This document shows positions 45,448 to 55,190 of a DNA stretch of 64,000 nucleotides, piece by piece. Within the stretch, counting starts at the first letter, position 1. Each line of letters opens with the position of its first letter. Source of the stretch: Neobacillus niacini. GTDB lineage: Bacteria > Bacillota > Bacilli > Bacillales > Cytobacillaceae. The notes below the pieces were generated by a model. The model saw only the letters and a program-made list of their open reading frames with translations. It had not been told where the DNA came from and made no database searches. Location: NCBI RefSeq assembly GCF_030817595.1, contig NZ_JAUSZN010000001.1, positions 1,868,001 to 1,932,000 of the forward strand, in the 5' to 3' direction. The position numbers were made by a program, and so were the translations under genes.

Positions 45448-48363
45448 TTAACGCTTTACTAGAACCTCTTTTTCATTATGCTTATTTAACTCTTCAATGA
45501 TGGCTTTCACTTTATCTCTTGTAAGGTTAGTCTCCTGCAATTCAACCAATTCTTTCAAGCTTCTTGCTTTGGTTGAAAAAATGCGAGGTGGTTTTGTTAT
45601 TCCTGGGGAAACCCTTTCTAAAATGGCAACAGCCTCAGGATAATCTAGGAAATCGATAAGTTTGGTTTCTTCCGTAAACACAGGCTGTAACCCACGTTCA
45701 TTATGGTACTTAAAATGATAGGATCCAGAACCTACTGTAAGCCTTACACCCTCTTCGGATTCGAAGTAAGAATGAATGTCTTTAGAAACCAACCGCTTAT
45801 TACCTTCATAAACCTGAGAAATGCGAGCATTTGGTAAAAGGATTTCTGCAGTTGTATTGGCAGGGATCTCCACTTCAATTTCAACCTCATCTTGGGTAAG
45901 ACGCCATGAAGATTGAATTTTTCCATACATGGAATCATAGACCGCCTTTGCATAAGTCAGTGCAATACCTGCAAATTTTGGTTCAATCCGGATCTTTTTA
46001 TATGATGGACTAGCATTATCCATGTCCAGACCGGTGATTGTTTTATACATCCAATTTCCGATCGAACCGTATGCATAGTGATTAAAAGAGTTCATCTGAT
46101 CGCTCCAGAATGAACCGTCTGGCTTAATACTATCCCAATGTTCCCAAACCGTTGTAGCACCTTTTTTAATTTGGTAGAGCCATGAAGGGTAATCTTCCTT
46201 CATTAATAATTTAACGGCTGTTTCATGATAACCGCCTTTTGATAGAGCGAAACAAATATATGGTGTACCAACAAACCCAGTATTCAAATGATAATCGTTT
46301 TGAATAATCAACTCATTTAGCTCATGAGCTGTCCGTTTCTTTGCCTTTCCTTCGACCATATCAAACATTAAAGTAATGACATGGGCGGTTTGGGTTGGGG
46401 ACACTAATCTGCCTGATGGCGAAACAAATTCATGGTTAAACTGTTCAATAATATTATTCAAAAGATTACTATATTCTTGAACCTCATTAGATTTCCCGAG
46501 GGCCTCAGCAGCATCCCTAAGGATTCTTGTTGAATAGGCATAAAAGACTGTAGCGATAAAGTCTTTAGGTGTTGCGCCAACAAAACTATTTTCTTTTGCG
46601 TCAAGTGCCAGCCAATCGCCAAAGTGAAAGCCTGTGTTCCAAAGATTTTCATTTTTCCCCTGGCGTCGAATATATTCTACCCATGCTTTCATGCTGTCAT
46701 ATTGTTCTGCGAGTAATCGCTTATCCCCATATGTCTGATAAAGTGTCCAAGGAATAATCGTTGCGGCATCGCCCCATGCAGCAGAGCCGACTCCCCCTTC
46801 AACATTTGGAATAACAAATGGAACATTTCCATCTGGAAGTTGATCAGCCTTTAAGTCCCGCAGCCATTTTGTAAAAAATGATCCTCCTTGATAATTGAAT
46901 AGTGCTGTTTGAATAAAGACCTGTGCATCAGCAGTCCACCCCAGCCTCTCACTTCGCTGCGGGCAATCTGTCGGCACATCAAGGAAGTTCCCTCGTTGTC
47001 CCCATACAATATTCTGCTGAAGTCGGTTGATTAATGGATTAGAACATTCAAATTCACCTGAAGGCTCCATATCAGAATGGATCACTTCACCAACAAAGTT
47101 TTCAAGTGGTAAACCATTTTCTTGTCCAGGGTATCCTTCAATCTTCACATAACGAAATCCCTGGAATGTAAAATGCGGTGCAAAGGTTTCTGTCCCCTCA
47201 CCTTTTGTAATATATTCTACTTTCTGCTTTGCAAATTTCAGATTACCAAAGTAAATATTTCCATCCTTATCTAACACTTCGGCATGTTTTAGGACAATTC
47301 TCGTGCCCGCAGGAGCGTTAACCTTAAAGCGAATTCTCCCGACGATATTTTGACCCATATCAATAACTGTATCACCAGATGGAGTTTCAAAAGAATCTAT
47401 TGGTTTTAGTACTTCTGTAACACGGGTTGGAACATTTTCCTGTGCAACTAATTGAGTAATGGGCATTTCTTGAATAATTGTATCTGCCCAATCCACATCA
47501 TTAAAATTGGATTGGCTCCAGCCTTCTTGTTCTAGCCTAGCATCGTATGTTTCACCATGATAAATTTCCGAAAATAAAATCGGACCTGTTGAAGCTTTCC
47601 AAGTAGCGTCCGTTGCAATTACTTCTTCTGTACCATCGTTGTAGGTAACATGGATTTGGAAGAAAGCCGCCCGTCTGTCCCCATAGATATTGCGATTATT
47701 TTCCCTGACAAGGTTTCCTTTATACCAGCCATCCGCCAACATAATGCCGATCGCATTGGAACCATCTTGAAGCTGCATGGTTACATCATACGTTTGATAC
47801 TGTAAACGTTTATGATAGCTAGTCCACCCTGGCGCTAGAAGTTCATCGCTCACGCGTTCTCCATTTAAAAATAATTCATACAAACCAACACCTATACCAT
47901 AAATCCGTGCAGAAGAAATTCCAGTTTTTAATGTAAATTCCTTCCTTAAAAGAAAGATAGATTCAGTAAGTGGATCAATTTCTTTATGTTCTGGAGTGAT
48001 CCATTCTGCTTGCCATTCTAAAGGATCTAACAAGCCTGTTTCCCACCAAGCTGTTTCACTCCAATTGGATTCTCGGTCAAAGTTATCCCAAACCTTTACA
48101 CGGTAAAAATACCTAGTTCGAGAGTTTAATTCAGGACCTCTATACTCTATGTGAATTGATTCATCTGCTTGTACAACACCAGTATCCCATAAAGTTTCAG
48201 TGAAATTCTCCTGATTTGGACTCACTTGAATCTGATATGCCGTTTGCATCGTACACCGTCGGTCAGATTGAATTTTCCAACTAACTCGAGGTCTTTTTAT
48301 ATCAATTCCAAGCGGGTTTGTTCGATACTCGCAAGTTAATGCTTCTACTTTTATATCAATCAT
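45448..48363 (-). CDS. GH78 alpha-L-rhamnosidase (copy B)
   Basis: About 971 residues with the same domain order as copy A: an N-terminal Fn3-like domain, a carbohydrate-binding jelly-roll (WITPEHKEIDPLTESIFL), an (alpha/alpha)6 barrel, a C-terminal beta domain and a helical tail. The catalytic signature is DCPQRSERLGWTADAQVF; Ala replaces the Gly after WT found in copy A. No signal peptide. ATG 48363 has AAAGGAAAG. It ends the operon GH1-B, MFS-B, GH78-B. The two rhamnosidases have diverged enough to suggest different linkages or aglycones. Confidence 0.92.
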   Translation of the reverse strand: MIDIKVEALTCEYRTNPLGIDIKRPRVSWKIQSDRRCTMQTAYQIQVSPNQENFTETLWDTGVVQADESIHIEYRGPELNSRTRYFYRVKVWDNFDRESNWSETAWWETGLLDPLEWQAEWITPEHKEIDPLTESIFLLRKEFTLKTGISSARIYGIGVGLYELFLNGERVSDELLAPGWTSYHKRLQYQTYDVTMQLQDGSNAIGIMLADGWYKGNLVRENNRNIYGDRRAAFFQIHVTYNDGTEEVIATDATWKASTGPILFSEIYHGETYDARLEQEGWSQSNFNDVDWADTIIQEMPITQLVAQENVPTRVTEVLKPIDSFETPSGDTVIDMGQNIVGRIRFKVNAPAGTRIVLKHAEVLDKDGNIYFGNLKFAKQKVEYITKGEGTETFAPHFTFQGFRYVKIEGYPGQENGLPLENFVGEVIHSDMEPSGEFECSNPLINRLQQNIVWGQRGNFLDVPTDCPQRSERLGWTADAQVFIQTALFNYQGGSFFTKWLRDLKADQLPDGNVPFVIPNVEGGVGSAAWGDAATIIPWTLYQTYGDKRLLAEQYDSMKAWVEYIRRQGKNENLWNTGFHFGDWLALDAKENSFVGATPKDFIATVFYAYSTRILRDAAEALGKSNEVQEYSNLLNNIIEQFNHEFVSPSGRLVSPTQTAHVITLMFDMVEGKAKKRTAHELNELIIQNDYHLNTGFVGTPYICFALSKGGYHETAVKLLMKEDYPSWLYQIKKGATTVWEHWDSIKPDGSFWSDQMNSFNHYAYGSIGNWMYKTITGLDMDNASPSYKKIRIEPKFAGIALTYAKAVYDSMYGKIQSSWRLTQDEVEIEVEIPANTTAEILLPNARISQVYEGNKRLVSKDIHSYFESEEGVRLTVGSGSYHFKYHNERGLQPVFTEETKLIDFLDYPEAVAILERVSPGITKPPRIFSTKARSLKELVELQETNLTRDKVKAIIEELNKHNEKEVLVKR

Positions 48364-48452
48364 TTCAAACTTTCCTTTCTGCAAAAAGGTTGGGGCACTC
48401 TATAATGAATAGAGTGCCTCTCATTTTAATTAAACATTTTCCATTGATTATT

Positions 48453-49746
48453 TTAGGCAATTATCTCTTTAGCATTGTCATTATTGACATTAACTTTTGG
48501 ATCCATTTCAGGAATTGGAATGACAACAATGGCTGAAAGAATGGAGAAGACAGCTAATACTAAGAAAAATAACGTATATCCATCTCCACCAAACAAGCTT
48601 ACTCCTAAAGCAATAATACTAGGTGCTGCGAAATTTACTAATGTAGAAGAAAGACTTGTTGTTGTATTCATTATTGAGATATCTTTTGCTGCATTCTCTT
48701 TTGAAGGGAGAATACGGTTTACAAGAGCATTATCTACTGCATTATACATACCAAAACCAAAGTTGAAAATAAAGTTTCCAACGACGACCCATGTAATGTT
48801 AGTTGAGAAAGCGAAAGCAATTAAACATAGTCCTGTAATAAGTGCTGCACCTATAACAAATGGTTTTTGCTTCTTAAGCTTATCTGATAGAAATCCTCCT
48901 AGGATACCAGCTCCAACCATTAACATGATCGCTGGAGCGGTAAGTCCCATTATTTTGAATATATCCGCTTCACCTAAGTGAAATCTTGTAATATAGAAAA
49001 AGAGTTAACATCCCCATCCCTGCATTAGAGAAGTTAATAAACAATTTTGTTAATAACGCCCATGTATAAGAAGGATGCTGTTTAAAACTTGGATAGAAAC
49101 CACGAGTACCCACTGATTTCTTCTCATTCGTTGTTGTAATAGCAAAAGAATTATCTTTAATTAGAAGTGCAGCTAAGAATCCGCCAATCAGTTGGACAAT
49201 TATGATGGTAATCATTTTCTGTTCAAGGGTAGAATCCGCAAAAGCTCCCATAATCATCTGACCTGACATAACGAATGCAGGTGCAGCAGCACCAATTAAA
49301 CCCGCTACCCGGCCATATTTTTCCGGTTCTACTTGTTCAGGGACGATCGCATAGCATGAAAGTGAAACCATTCCATAAAAGAAATTGACTAAACACATGG
49401 TAATGATAAACATTGGAATTGATGAAGCGAACGTAAGGGCAAGCATGGATAAAGCTCCGCCAATACTGCCTGCAATCATCCAAAACCTCCTTCTGCCCAT
49501 CTTTAATCTCGTTTTATCAGCAATTATCCCACTAAAAAGTCCGAAAATGACGACAGCAATACCAGAAATTCCAGTAGCAGTAGCAAACGCAGCGGTTGCA
49601 TGTTCTTGTCCAACAATTCTAATTACAATAAATGTAGAGAGTCCAAATGATAGTAGAACTAGAGGTGCAATGGATGTTCCAACACCGAGCATCGCAGCCA
49701 CTATTAATCTTATAAAAGGTGTTTTGTTCATTACCGTATTGTTCAT
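48453..49746 (-). pseudogene. MFS glycoside permease (copy B), one-base frameshift
   Basis: The N-terminal 258 codons (49746-48970) follow copy A up to GMGMLTLF, then read LYYKISLR and stop. The remainder (48950-48453) matches copy A from KIMGLTAPAIMLMVG to the end. At 48997-49001 there is a run of five A (five T in the mRNA), where copy A at the homologous site has four. Removing one restores MLTLFYITRFHLGEADIFKIM, making a protein of about 430 residues. Everything else is intact, so this is either phase-like slippage, fresh inactivation or a homopolymer error. It lies between GH1-B and GH78-B. Confidence 0.92.
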
Positions 49747-49770
49747 TTTTTAACCCCCATTATTTATCTC

Positions 49771-51039
49771 TTATTTGGTTAATAATGTGTTCACTTTTGC
49801 TATACTTCCAAGAAAATTAGCGCTTCCTTTTACTTTTCTTTCCTGCGTGGAGCGATCCACTTCAATCAAACCAAATTTCATTGAATAACCAGATTGCCAT
49901 TCGAAATTATCAAAAGTAGTCCAGTGGAGATAGCCTCGTACGTCTACTCCTTCATCCACACAAGCTTGTACACCCTCTAAAGCTTTACGAATAAATTCTA
50001 CCCGTCGCTCGTCGTTTTCGGTCGCGATGCCATGCTCAGTAACCATAATAGGAATCGATAGATCTTTAGATACCTTACGAATCACATTTCCAAGCGCTTC
50101 AGGATAGAATTCATAACCCATTAGCGTAAGTTCTGCTCCCTCCTCTGGCTTCACTTGTCCTTCTGGTCCGTAAACTTCTCTTGTGTAATTTTGAAGTCCG
50201 AAGAAATCATCTTCAGCTACCATATCTAAATATTGTCGGAAATAACTATGCCATTTCTTTTCTGCAATTTCGTCGCCACCTGGGATTGACTGAATATCTG
50301 AAAGTGCCATTGATAAGCCGACTTTCGTATTTGGCTGAATCTGCTTAATCGCCTTGCGTGCCTTTCGATGAGTTTCTTTTAAGATATTGATGGAAGCCTC
50401 GTCAGAAATCATATGGAACGTAAAGTAGTTTTCAATGGTAGTTCCGCACAACTTAGCCGCCGACTCTCGCCATTTAGGTGCCTCCCAAGCATCCCTTTCG
50501 ATACCTACCGGAGCAATAAAGCCAATCTTTGAAAAAATTTCACGCAACATGACAGGTAGGTTAATTTCATTCATTGTCAGTACATACGGAATTAAATCGC
50601 CAATTTCTTTAAACACAACCTCACAATATCTCGCAAACCGCTCAGGAACCTCCGGGCTCGCCCAACCTCCCAATCTCATTAGCCACTTAGGTGAAGAAAA
50701 GTGGTGCATTGCTACGACCGGTGTTAATCCATTTTGGTAACAAGTTTCAAGTACATCACGATAATGCTCGATGGCAGAACGTGAATAATAGCCTGGTTCT
50801 GGTTCGATTCTGGACCATTCGATAGAGAATCGATAGGAATTCAATCCAAGACTAGCCATAAGAGCAATATCTTTCTTATAAAGCCGATAATGATCAATGG
50901 TATCCCCTGATTTATCTTTATAAGGTGAACCCTCCGCATGCTCCTCTGCCCAGAAATCGCTGTTAACATTATTCCCTTCTACTTGATAGGCTGCTGTTGT
51001 AGAACCCCAAAGAAATTCTGGTGGAAAATTAAATCCCAT
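49771..51039 (-). CDS. GH1 beta-glycosidase (copy B)
   Basis: 422-residue paralogue of GH1-A. FLWGSTTAAYQVEG at the N-terminus, acid/base Glu in TMNEIN, nucleophile Glu in VTEHGIAT. The shared loop AQNYTRE-type segment (GLQNYTREVYGPEGQ) is nearly identical in both. ATG 51039 has GAGGAG upstream. It heads the operon GH1-B, MFS-B, GH78-B, and has the cre plus GCTCGAATCA pair. Cytosolic. Removal of beta-glucose from a glycoside de-rhamnosylated by GH78-B is the obvious hypothesis. Confidence 0.92.
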   Translation of the reverse strand: MGFNFPPEFLWGSTTAAYQVEGNNVNSDFWAEEHAEGSPYKDKSGDTIDHYRLYKKDIALMASLGLNSYRFSIEWSRIEPEPGYYSRSAIEHYRDVLETCYQNGLTPVVAMHHFSSPKWLMRLGGWASPEVPERFARYCEVVFKEIGDLIPYVLTMNEINLPVMLREIFSKIGFIAPVGIERDAWEAPKWRESAAKLCGTTIENYFTFHMISDEASINILKETHRKARKAIKQIQPNTKVGLSMALSDIQSIPGGDEIAEKKWHSYFRQYLDMVAEDDFFGLQNYTREVYGPEGQVKPEEGAELTLMGYEFYPEALGNVIRKVSKDLSIPIMVTEHGIATENDERRVEFIRKALEGVQACVDEGVDVRGYLHWTTFDNFEWQSGYSMKFGLIEVDRSTQERKVKGSANFLGSIAKVNTLLTK

Positions 51040-51086
51040 TTAAAACACTCCTCATAATCTGCTACTAACTTACTACTCTTACATTG

Positions 51087-51101
51087 TAGCAAGCGTTTTC
51101 A
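51087..51101 (-). promoter_or_regulatory. cre-like CcpA site, GH1-B promoter
   Basis: TAGCAAGCGTTTTCA, about 48 bases before the GH1-B start. Confidence 0.6.
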
Positions 51102-51134
51102 TTTGTTTTAATGGTAAAAACAAAGGAGATTATT

Positions 51135-51144
51135 GCTCGAATCA
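51135..51144. promoter_or_regulatory. GCYCGAATCA box, GH1-B promoter
   Basis: GCTCGAATCA followed by AAGAT, exactly 48 bases from the start of the cre box, as in the GH1-A and GH78-A promoters. Confidence 0.5.
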
Positions 51145-51188
51145 AAGATTTATTCATGTAAGACTATCAGTCTTTTTACCCAAATTAA

Positions 51189-51208
51189 AAACCGCCAAGC
51201 GGCGGTTT
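51189..51208. terminator. Terminator after the 51207 AraC gene
   Basis: AACCGCC and GGCGGTT, compact GC-rich stem with a T run on the minus strand. Confidence 0.75.
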
Positions 51209-52238
51209 AAAGGTGCACATTTTGTTTATTGGCAATAGAGTGCATCGTTTGATTTCCCCTAAATTCTTTAGGTGTTTGGTGAAAAATTTCATTAAATTTT
51301 TTATAAAAAAAAGAAACACTTGAGTATCCAACTTCTTCGGCAATATCAGGTATCGGAAGGTCGGAGTTTAAAAGATAAAGAGCTGCTTTATTTATGCGCT
51401 GTAACTGGAGGAGATCCTTGAAGGACTTACCCGTTGATTTTTTGAGAACTGCTGAAATATAATTTGGGTGATATTTATAGTGATCCGCCATTTCTGTTAA
51501 GCTGCATTCTTTAAAGTGATCATCAATATACTTTAGAAAGTCTAAAACGATAACATCCTTCTGCTTTATATTGTCTATCTGTGTACTTGTTGAGCTGTTA
51601 CTTTGGCGGATTAATTCCGTAAACAGAATGAAAAGATATCCGTTAATGATATCACCTGAAAAAAAGTCTCTATCAAAATATTCGCACATAATTTGCTCCA
51701 TGATCCCAGGTATTTTTGAACGTTCTACAAAAGGAAAATAGAGATAATTATTTGCTCGTCGACTATCAATAAGAGAGTCAATTAAAAATTGTGAAATGAT
51801 ACTTTTGTTGGTAAATTGACTAAGGATTCCGGATGATAAATAATCATGCTTTAGTTTCATATCTATAATAATATCAGAATTTGTTATTCCTTTGACCGTA
51901 TGCGGTGTATGTTTATCAATCATAATCATTCCACCCTCAGAAAGGTTGATTTCACCTTCCTGCAATAGTACTGTACACTGTCCCTGATAGACGAAAATCA
52001 CTTCAATATATTGATGAATATGCATAGGGACATATGCAGAGGGCAACTGCTGGCAGACAAATATGTTTTCTTCGATTGGGTTGAATGATAGATCGAAAAT
52101 TTTATCGAATAGATAAACGGGCTGTCCATTTACTATATCGATTGTTTTAGCAGCATAGGCTTCCTTTATTTCATTCCAATCTGGTGCTTCCATTGTGTTA
52201 TTATTCAGCAGTAAGGACCGCAGCTCATCACTATTCAT
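51207..52238 (-). CDS. AraC family regulator (cupin), upstream of GH1-B
   Basis: About 343 residues. The cupin domain (VPMHIHQYIEVIFVYQGQCTV) precedes a C-terminal AraC domain ending in VSFFYKKFNEIFHQTPKEFR. It is a paralogue of the AraC at 35143. ATG 52238 has AGGTGATT upstream and is preferred to the longer frame. It sits between rhaA and the GH1-B operon, all on the minus strand, with terminators on both sides. A local activator of GH1-B and perhaps rhaBA is likely; the inducer (rhamnose or a glycoside) is unknown. Confidence 0.9.
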   Translation of the reverse strand: MNSDELRSLLLNNNTMEAPDWNEIKEAYAAKTIDIVNGQPVYLFDKIFDLSFNPIEENIFVCQQLPSAYVPMHIHQYIEVIFVYQGQCTVLLQEGEINLSEGGMIMIDKHTPHTVKGITNSDIIIDMKLKHDYLSSGILSQFTNKSIISQFLIDSLIDSRRANNYLYFPFVERSKIPGIMEQIMCEYFDRDFFSGDIINGYLFILFTELIRQSNSSTSTQIDNIKQKDVIVLDFLKYIDDHFKECSLTEMADHYKYHPNYISAVLKKSTGKSFKDLLQLQRINKAALYLLNSDLPIPDIAEEVGYSSVSFFYKKFNEIFHQTPKEFRGNQTMHSIANKQNVHL

Positions 52239-52299
52239 GTGAAAATCACCTACCCTTTTGTCATAAGTTAGTTTAACTTTAGAATAAATCAAATAAAAA

Positions 52300-52329
52300 A
52301 GATAGTAAGAAAATATTTCCTACTATCTT
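52300..52329. terminator. Terminator of the rhaBA operon
   Basis: On the minus strand AAGATAGTA and TACTATCTT with a 12-base loop, followed by TTTTTT. Confidence 0.85.
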
Positions 52330-52349
52330 ATCTATTATTATTTGTCTTA

Positions 52350-53603
52350 TTATCTCTTTAATAGAACCTCTTGCTCATAAGCTTTTACTTCTTCTAACCA
52401 AGATTCTCTTACTGGAACACCCATTTTTTCACAGTAGTAATCCCAAATTGCACCAAATGGATACGTTTTGAATTCTTCCATTAATGCTAGTCTTTCTGTG
52501 AAATTTCCTTCTTCTTGTAGCTGCTTTAAATACTCATTTGGAACTAACATCGCATAAAGCAATGCTTTGATCATGTTGCGTGTACCAATAGTCCACGCGG
52601 CAACACGGTTAATACTTGCATCAAAGAAATCTAGTCCGATGATGACACGGTTTAAAGCATCATTGCGAACAATCTCAAGTGCGATTTCTTTAAGTTCGTC
52701 GTCAAGAATGACAACATGATCACTATCCCAGCGAACTGGTCTGGATACATGTAAGGCTAGCTTTTCACTAAACAATAACATAGAAGAAATTTTATTTGAT
52801 ACTGTTTCCGTTGGATGATAATGACCTGTATCTAATAAACATAATTTATCATTTTTCATTGCATAGTTTAGGTAAAATTCGTGTGAACCAACAACATAAG
52901 ATTCGGAACCAATACCAAATACTTTACTTTCTACAGCATCTAAGTTGTACCTTTCATCTGTTTCGACTGCAAAGATTTTATCCAATGATTCTTTTAATCT
53001 TTTTCTCGGAGTCAGGCGGTCACTTGGGATATCTTTATAGCCATCTGGGATCCAAATGTTTGTTAATGCTGGTGTACCAAGCTCTCTTCCGAAATATTCA
53101 CCAATTTTACGGCTGCCAATACAGTGATTAATCCAGAATTCACGGATTTCTTCGTTTGGATGGGAAAGGGTTAAACCATCATCCGCTTTTGGGTGTGAGA
53201 ATAATGTTGGATTATAATCCAAGCCTAGTCCGTTTTCCTTTGCCCATTTTACCCAGTTTTCAAAATGCTTTGGTTCAAGTTGATCACGTTCAACCACTTC
53301 ACCATTTGTTTCAGCATAAATAGCATGAAGATTCACGCGGTGCTTACCAGGGATTAATGATAATGCCTTCTCTAAATCACTTCTTAATTCTTCAGCATTT
53401 GTCGCTTTACCAGGATAATTCCCTGTAACATCAATACCACCTGATAATTCGTTTTGGTTTACTTCAAACCCAGCAACATCATCGCCCTGCCAGCAATGAA
53501 TCGAAATCGGTACATTTTTTAGCTTTTCTACCACTTCTTCGACGTCTACTCCCCATTTAGCATATGCTTGTTTCGCAAGTTCAAAATTTTCTTTAATAGT
53601 CAT
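52350..53603 (-). CDS. rhaA: L-rhamnose isomerase
   Basis: 417-residue RhaA: L-rhamnose to L-rhamnulose, Mn/Zn-dependent TIM barrel. Characteristic stretches are [58 protein letters not shown] (metal ligands) and [12 protein letters not shown]. Length matches Bacillus RhaA. It starts 21 bases after rhaB with an AAAGGAAGG site, in one operon. No rhaM mutarotase or RhaEW-type aldolase-dehydrogenase is present in the window. Confidence 0.96.
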   Translation of the reverse strand: MTIKENFELAKQAYAKWGVDVEEVVEKLKNVPISIHCWQGDDVAGFEVNQNELSGGIDVTGNYPGKATNAEELRSDLEKALSLIPGKHRVNLHAIYAETNGEVVERDQLEPKHFENWVKWAKENGLGLDYNPTLFSHPKADDGLTLSHPNEEIREFWINHCIGSRKIGEYFGRELGTPALTNIWIPDGYKDIPSDRLTPRKRLKESLDKIFAVETDERYNLDAVESKVFGIGSESYVVGSHEFYLNYAMKNDKLCLLDTGHYHPTETVSNKISSMLLFSEKLALHVSRPVRWDSDHVVILDDELKEIALEIVRNDALNRVIIGLDFFDASINRVAAWTIGTRNMIKALLYAMLVPNEYLKQLQEEGNFTERLALMEEFKTYPFGAIWDYYCEKMGVPVRESWLEEVKAYEQEVLLKR

Positions 53604-53624
53604 GTTTATTCTTCCTTCCTTTAA

Positions 53625-55043
53625 TTAGCTGATTACAGGCTGAGCTGGCAGATATTTTTTCACTTCAAATGAATCTTTAATAATCGAACGTGCTTCTTTA
53701 ATATCATTGATTTCTCCAAGAGCCATTAATTGGGCTGCTATGTTACCAATCGCAGTAGCTTCTACAGGTCCAGCAAATACCTCTTTTTTTGTTACATCGG
53801 CAATCAGCTGGTTAAGCATTTCATTTTGACAGCCGCCGCCGATAACATTTATTTTTGTAAACTTCTTTTCGAAAATCTCTTCAATTTCTGCAACCGCTTC
53901 TTGGTAGCTTACTGCCAAACTATCAAACACACATTTCGCCACTTCACCAGGAGTATTTGGTACCTGCTGCTGTGTTTCAATACAATAGTTCATGATTGCA
54001 TCAATCATATTTTCAGGCTTTAGGAAACAGTCATCGTTTACATTAACTATCGCCTCATAATCCCTTGCTTCTCTCGCTAAATCCACAAGCTGCCCAAAGG
54101 AATATTCATCATTGTAATTACGCTTCACTTCTTGGATCATCCAAAGACCCATGATATTTTTCAAGAAACGGTATTGGTAATCGATTCCGCCTTCATTGGT
54201 GAAATTATAGTCCAATGCCTTCGTTACACAGATTGGAAAATAGTTTTCCACACCAATTAGTGACCATGTACCAGAACTGATATAAATCGATTCGTCTTCT
54301 TCTGGTACCGCAATAACCGCTGAGCCAGTATCATGTGTCGCTGGAAGAATAACTTGAAGGTCAAAACCAAACTCTGAAACTAGTTCCTTCGAAAGTGTCC
54401 CAAGAATCGTTTTTGGAGTTTTAATTTCTTGAAACATTTCTTTATTAATCCCAAGAACATCTAATATTTGCCCATCCCAGTGTTTGGTAAAGGCATTTAC
54501 CAGCTGTGTAGAGGTTGCATTGGTATATTCATTTGCTTTTTTACCAGTCAGTAAATAATTGAAATAATCAGGAATCATTAAAAATGATTTTGCTTTTTCT
54601 AGGATTTCAGGATTATTTTTTTTGATAGAAAATAATTGATAAATTGTATTAAACTTTTGGAACTGAATGCCTGTTTCAAGGTAAAGTCTTTCCTTTGAAA
54701 AAAGTTCAAATACCTCTTCCATCATCCCATCTGTACGCGGGTCACGATAAGAAACCGCTTCCGTTAATGGCTGATTATTTTCATCCAATAACAAAAAGTC
54801 GACCGCCCATGTATCTATTCCAATACTATCTGGCTTAATGCCTAATTCCACGCATTTTTTTAGTCCATTTTTGATTTCTTGAAAAAGTTTATCGGCTTCC
54901 CAGCAGAAGGAATCCCTTTTTTTCACGATTTTGTTTTCAAAGCGATGAATTTCTTCTAGTTTTAACAGACCATCTTCAAGATAGCCCAATATAAGTCTTC
55001 CACTTGATGCACCGATGTCGACGGCTATACTGTATCTTGGCAT
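53625..55043 (-). CDS. rhaB: L-rhamnulokinase
   Basis: FGGY-family sugar kinase, about 472 residues, phosphorylating L-rhamnulose at O1. YSIAVDIGASSGRLILG is the N-terminal phosphate loop, SIGIDTWAVDFLLLD the substrate region, THDTGSAV and SSGTWSLIG the ATPase motifs, and VIGGGCQNEMLNQLIAD the C-terminal adenosine motif. ATG 55043 with AAAGGTGAT is preferred over an overlapping GTG at 55052. The promoter has a cre (55061-55074) and TGATTCGACC at 55117, resembling the GCYCGAATCA box in the opposite orientation and with different spacing. Confidence 0.95.
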   Translation of the reverse strand: MPRYSIAVDIGASSGRLILGYLEDGLLKLEEIHRFENKIVKKRDSFCWEADKLFQEIKNGLKKCVELGIKPDSIGIDTWAVDFLLLDENNQPLTEAVSYRDPRTDGMMEEVFELFSKERLYLETGIQFQKFNTIYQLFSIKKNNPEILEKAKSFLMIPDYFNYLLTGKKANEYTNATSTQLVNAFTKHWDGQILDVLGINKEMFQEIKTPKTILGTLSKELVSEFGFDLQVILPATHDTGSAVIAVPEEDESIYISSGTWSLIGVENYFPICVTKALDYNFTNEGGIDYQYRFLKNIMGLWMIQEVKRNYNDEYSFGQLVDLAREARDYEAIVNVNDDCFLKPENMIDAIMNYCIETQQQVPNTPGEVAKCVFDSLAVSYQEAVAEIEEIFEKKFTKINVIGGGCQNEMLNQLIADVTKKEVFAGPVEATAIGNIAAQLMALGEINDIKEARSIIKDSFEVKKYLPAQPVIS

Positions 55044-55060
55044 AAACATCACCTTTCTGT

Positions 55061-55074
55061 TGGGAACGCTTACT
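55061..55074 (-). promoter_or_regulatory. cre-like CcpA site, rhaBA promoter
   Basis: TGGGAACGCTTACT, about 18 bases before the rhaB start. Confidence 0.6.
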
Positions 55075-55153
55075 TATATCTCTATATTACTAGAAAAATA
55101 TGATATTCCTATATCGTGATTCGACCAATTTATTGTCCTTATTTGCAATAAAC

Positions 55154-55183
55154 AGGAGATCCTTCAGGTTGAAAGGATCTCCT
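55154..55183. terminator. Terminator after the 55191 gene
   Basis: AGGAGATCCTT and AAGGATCTCCT with an eight-base loop, past the stop on the minus strand. Confidence 0.8.
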
Positions 55184-55190
55184 TCTCTGT

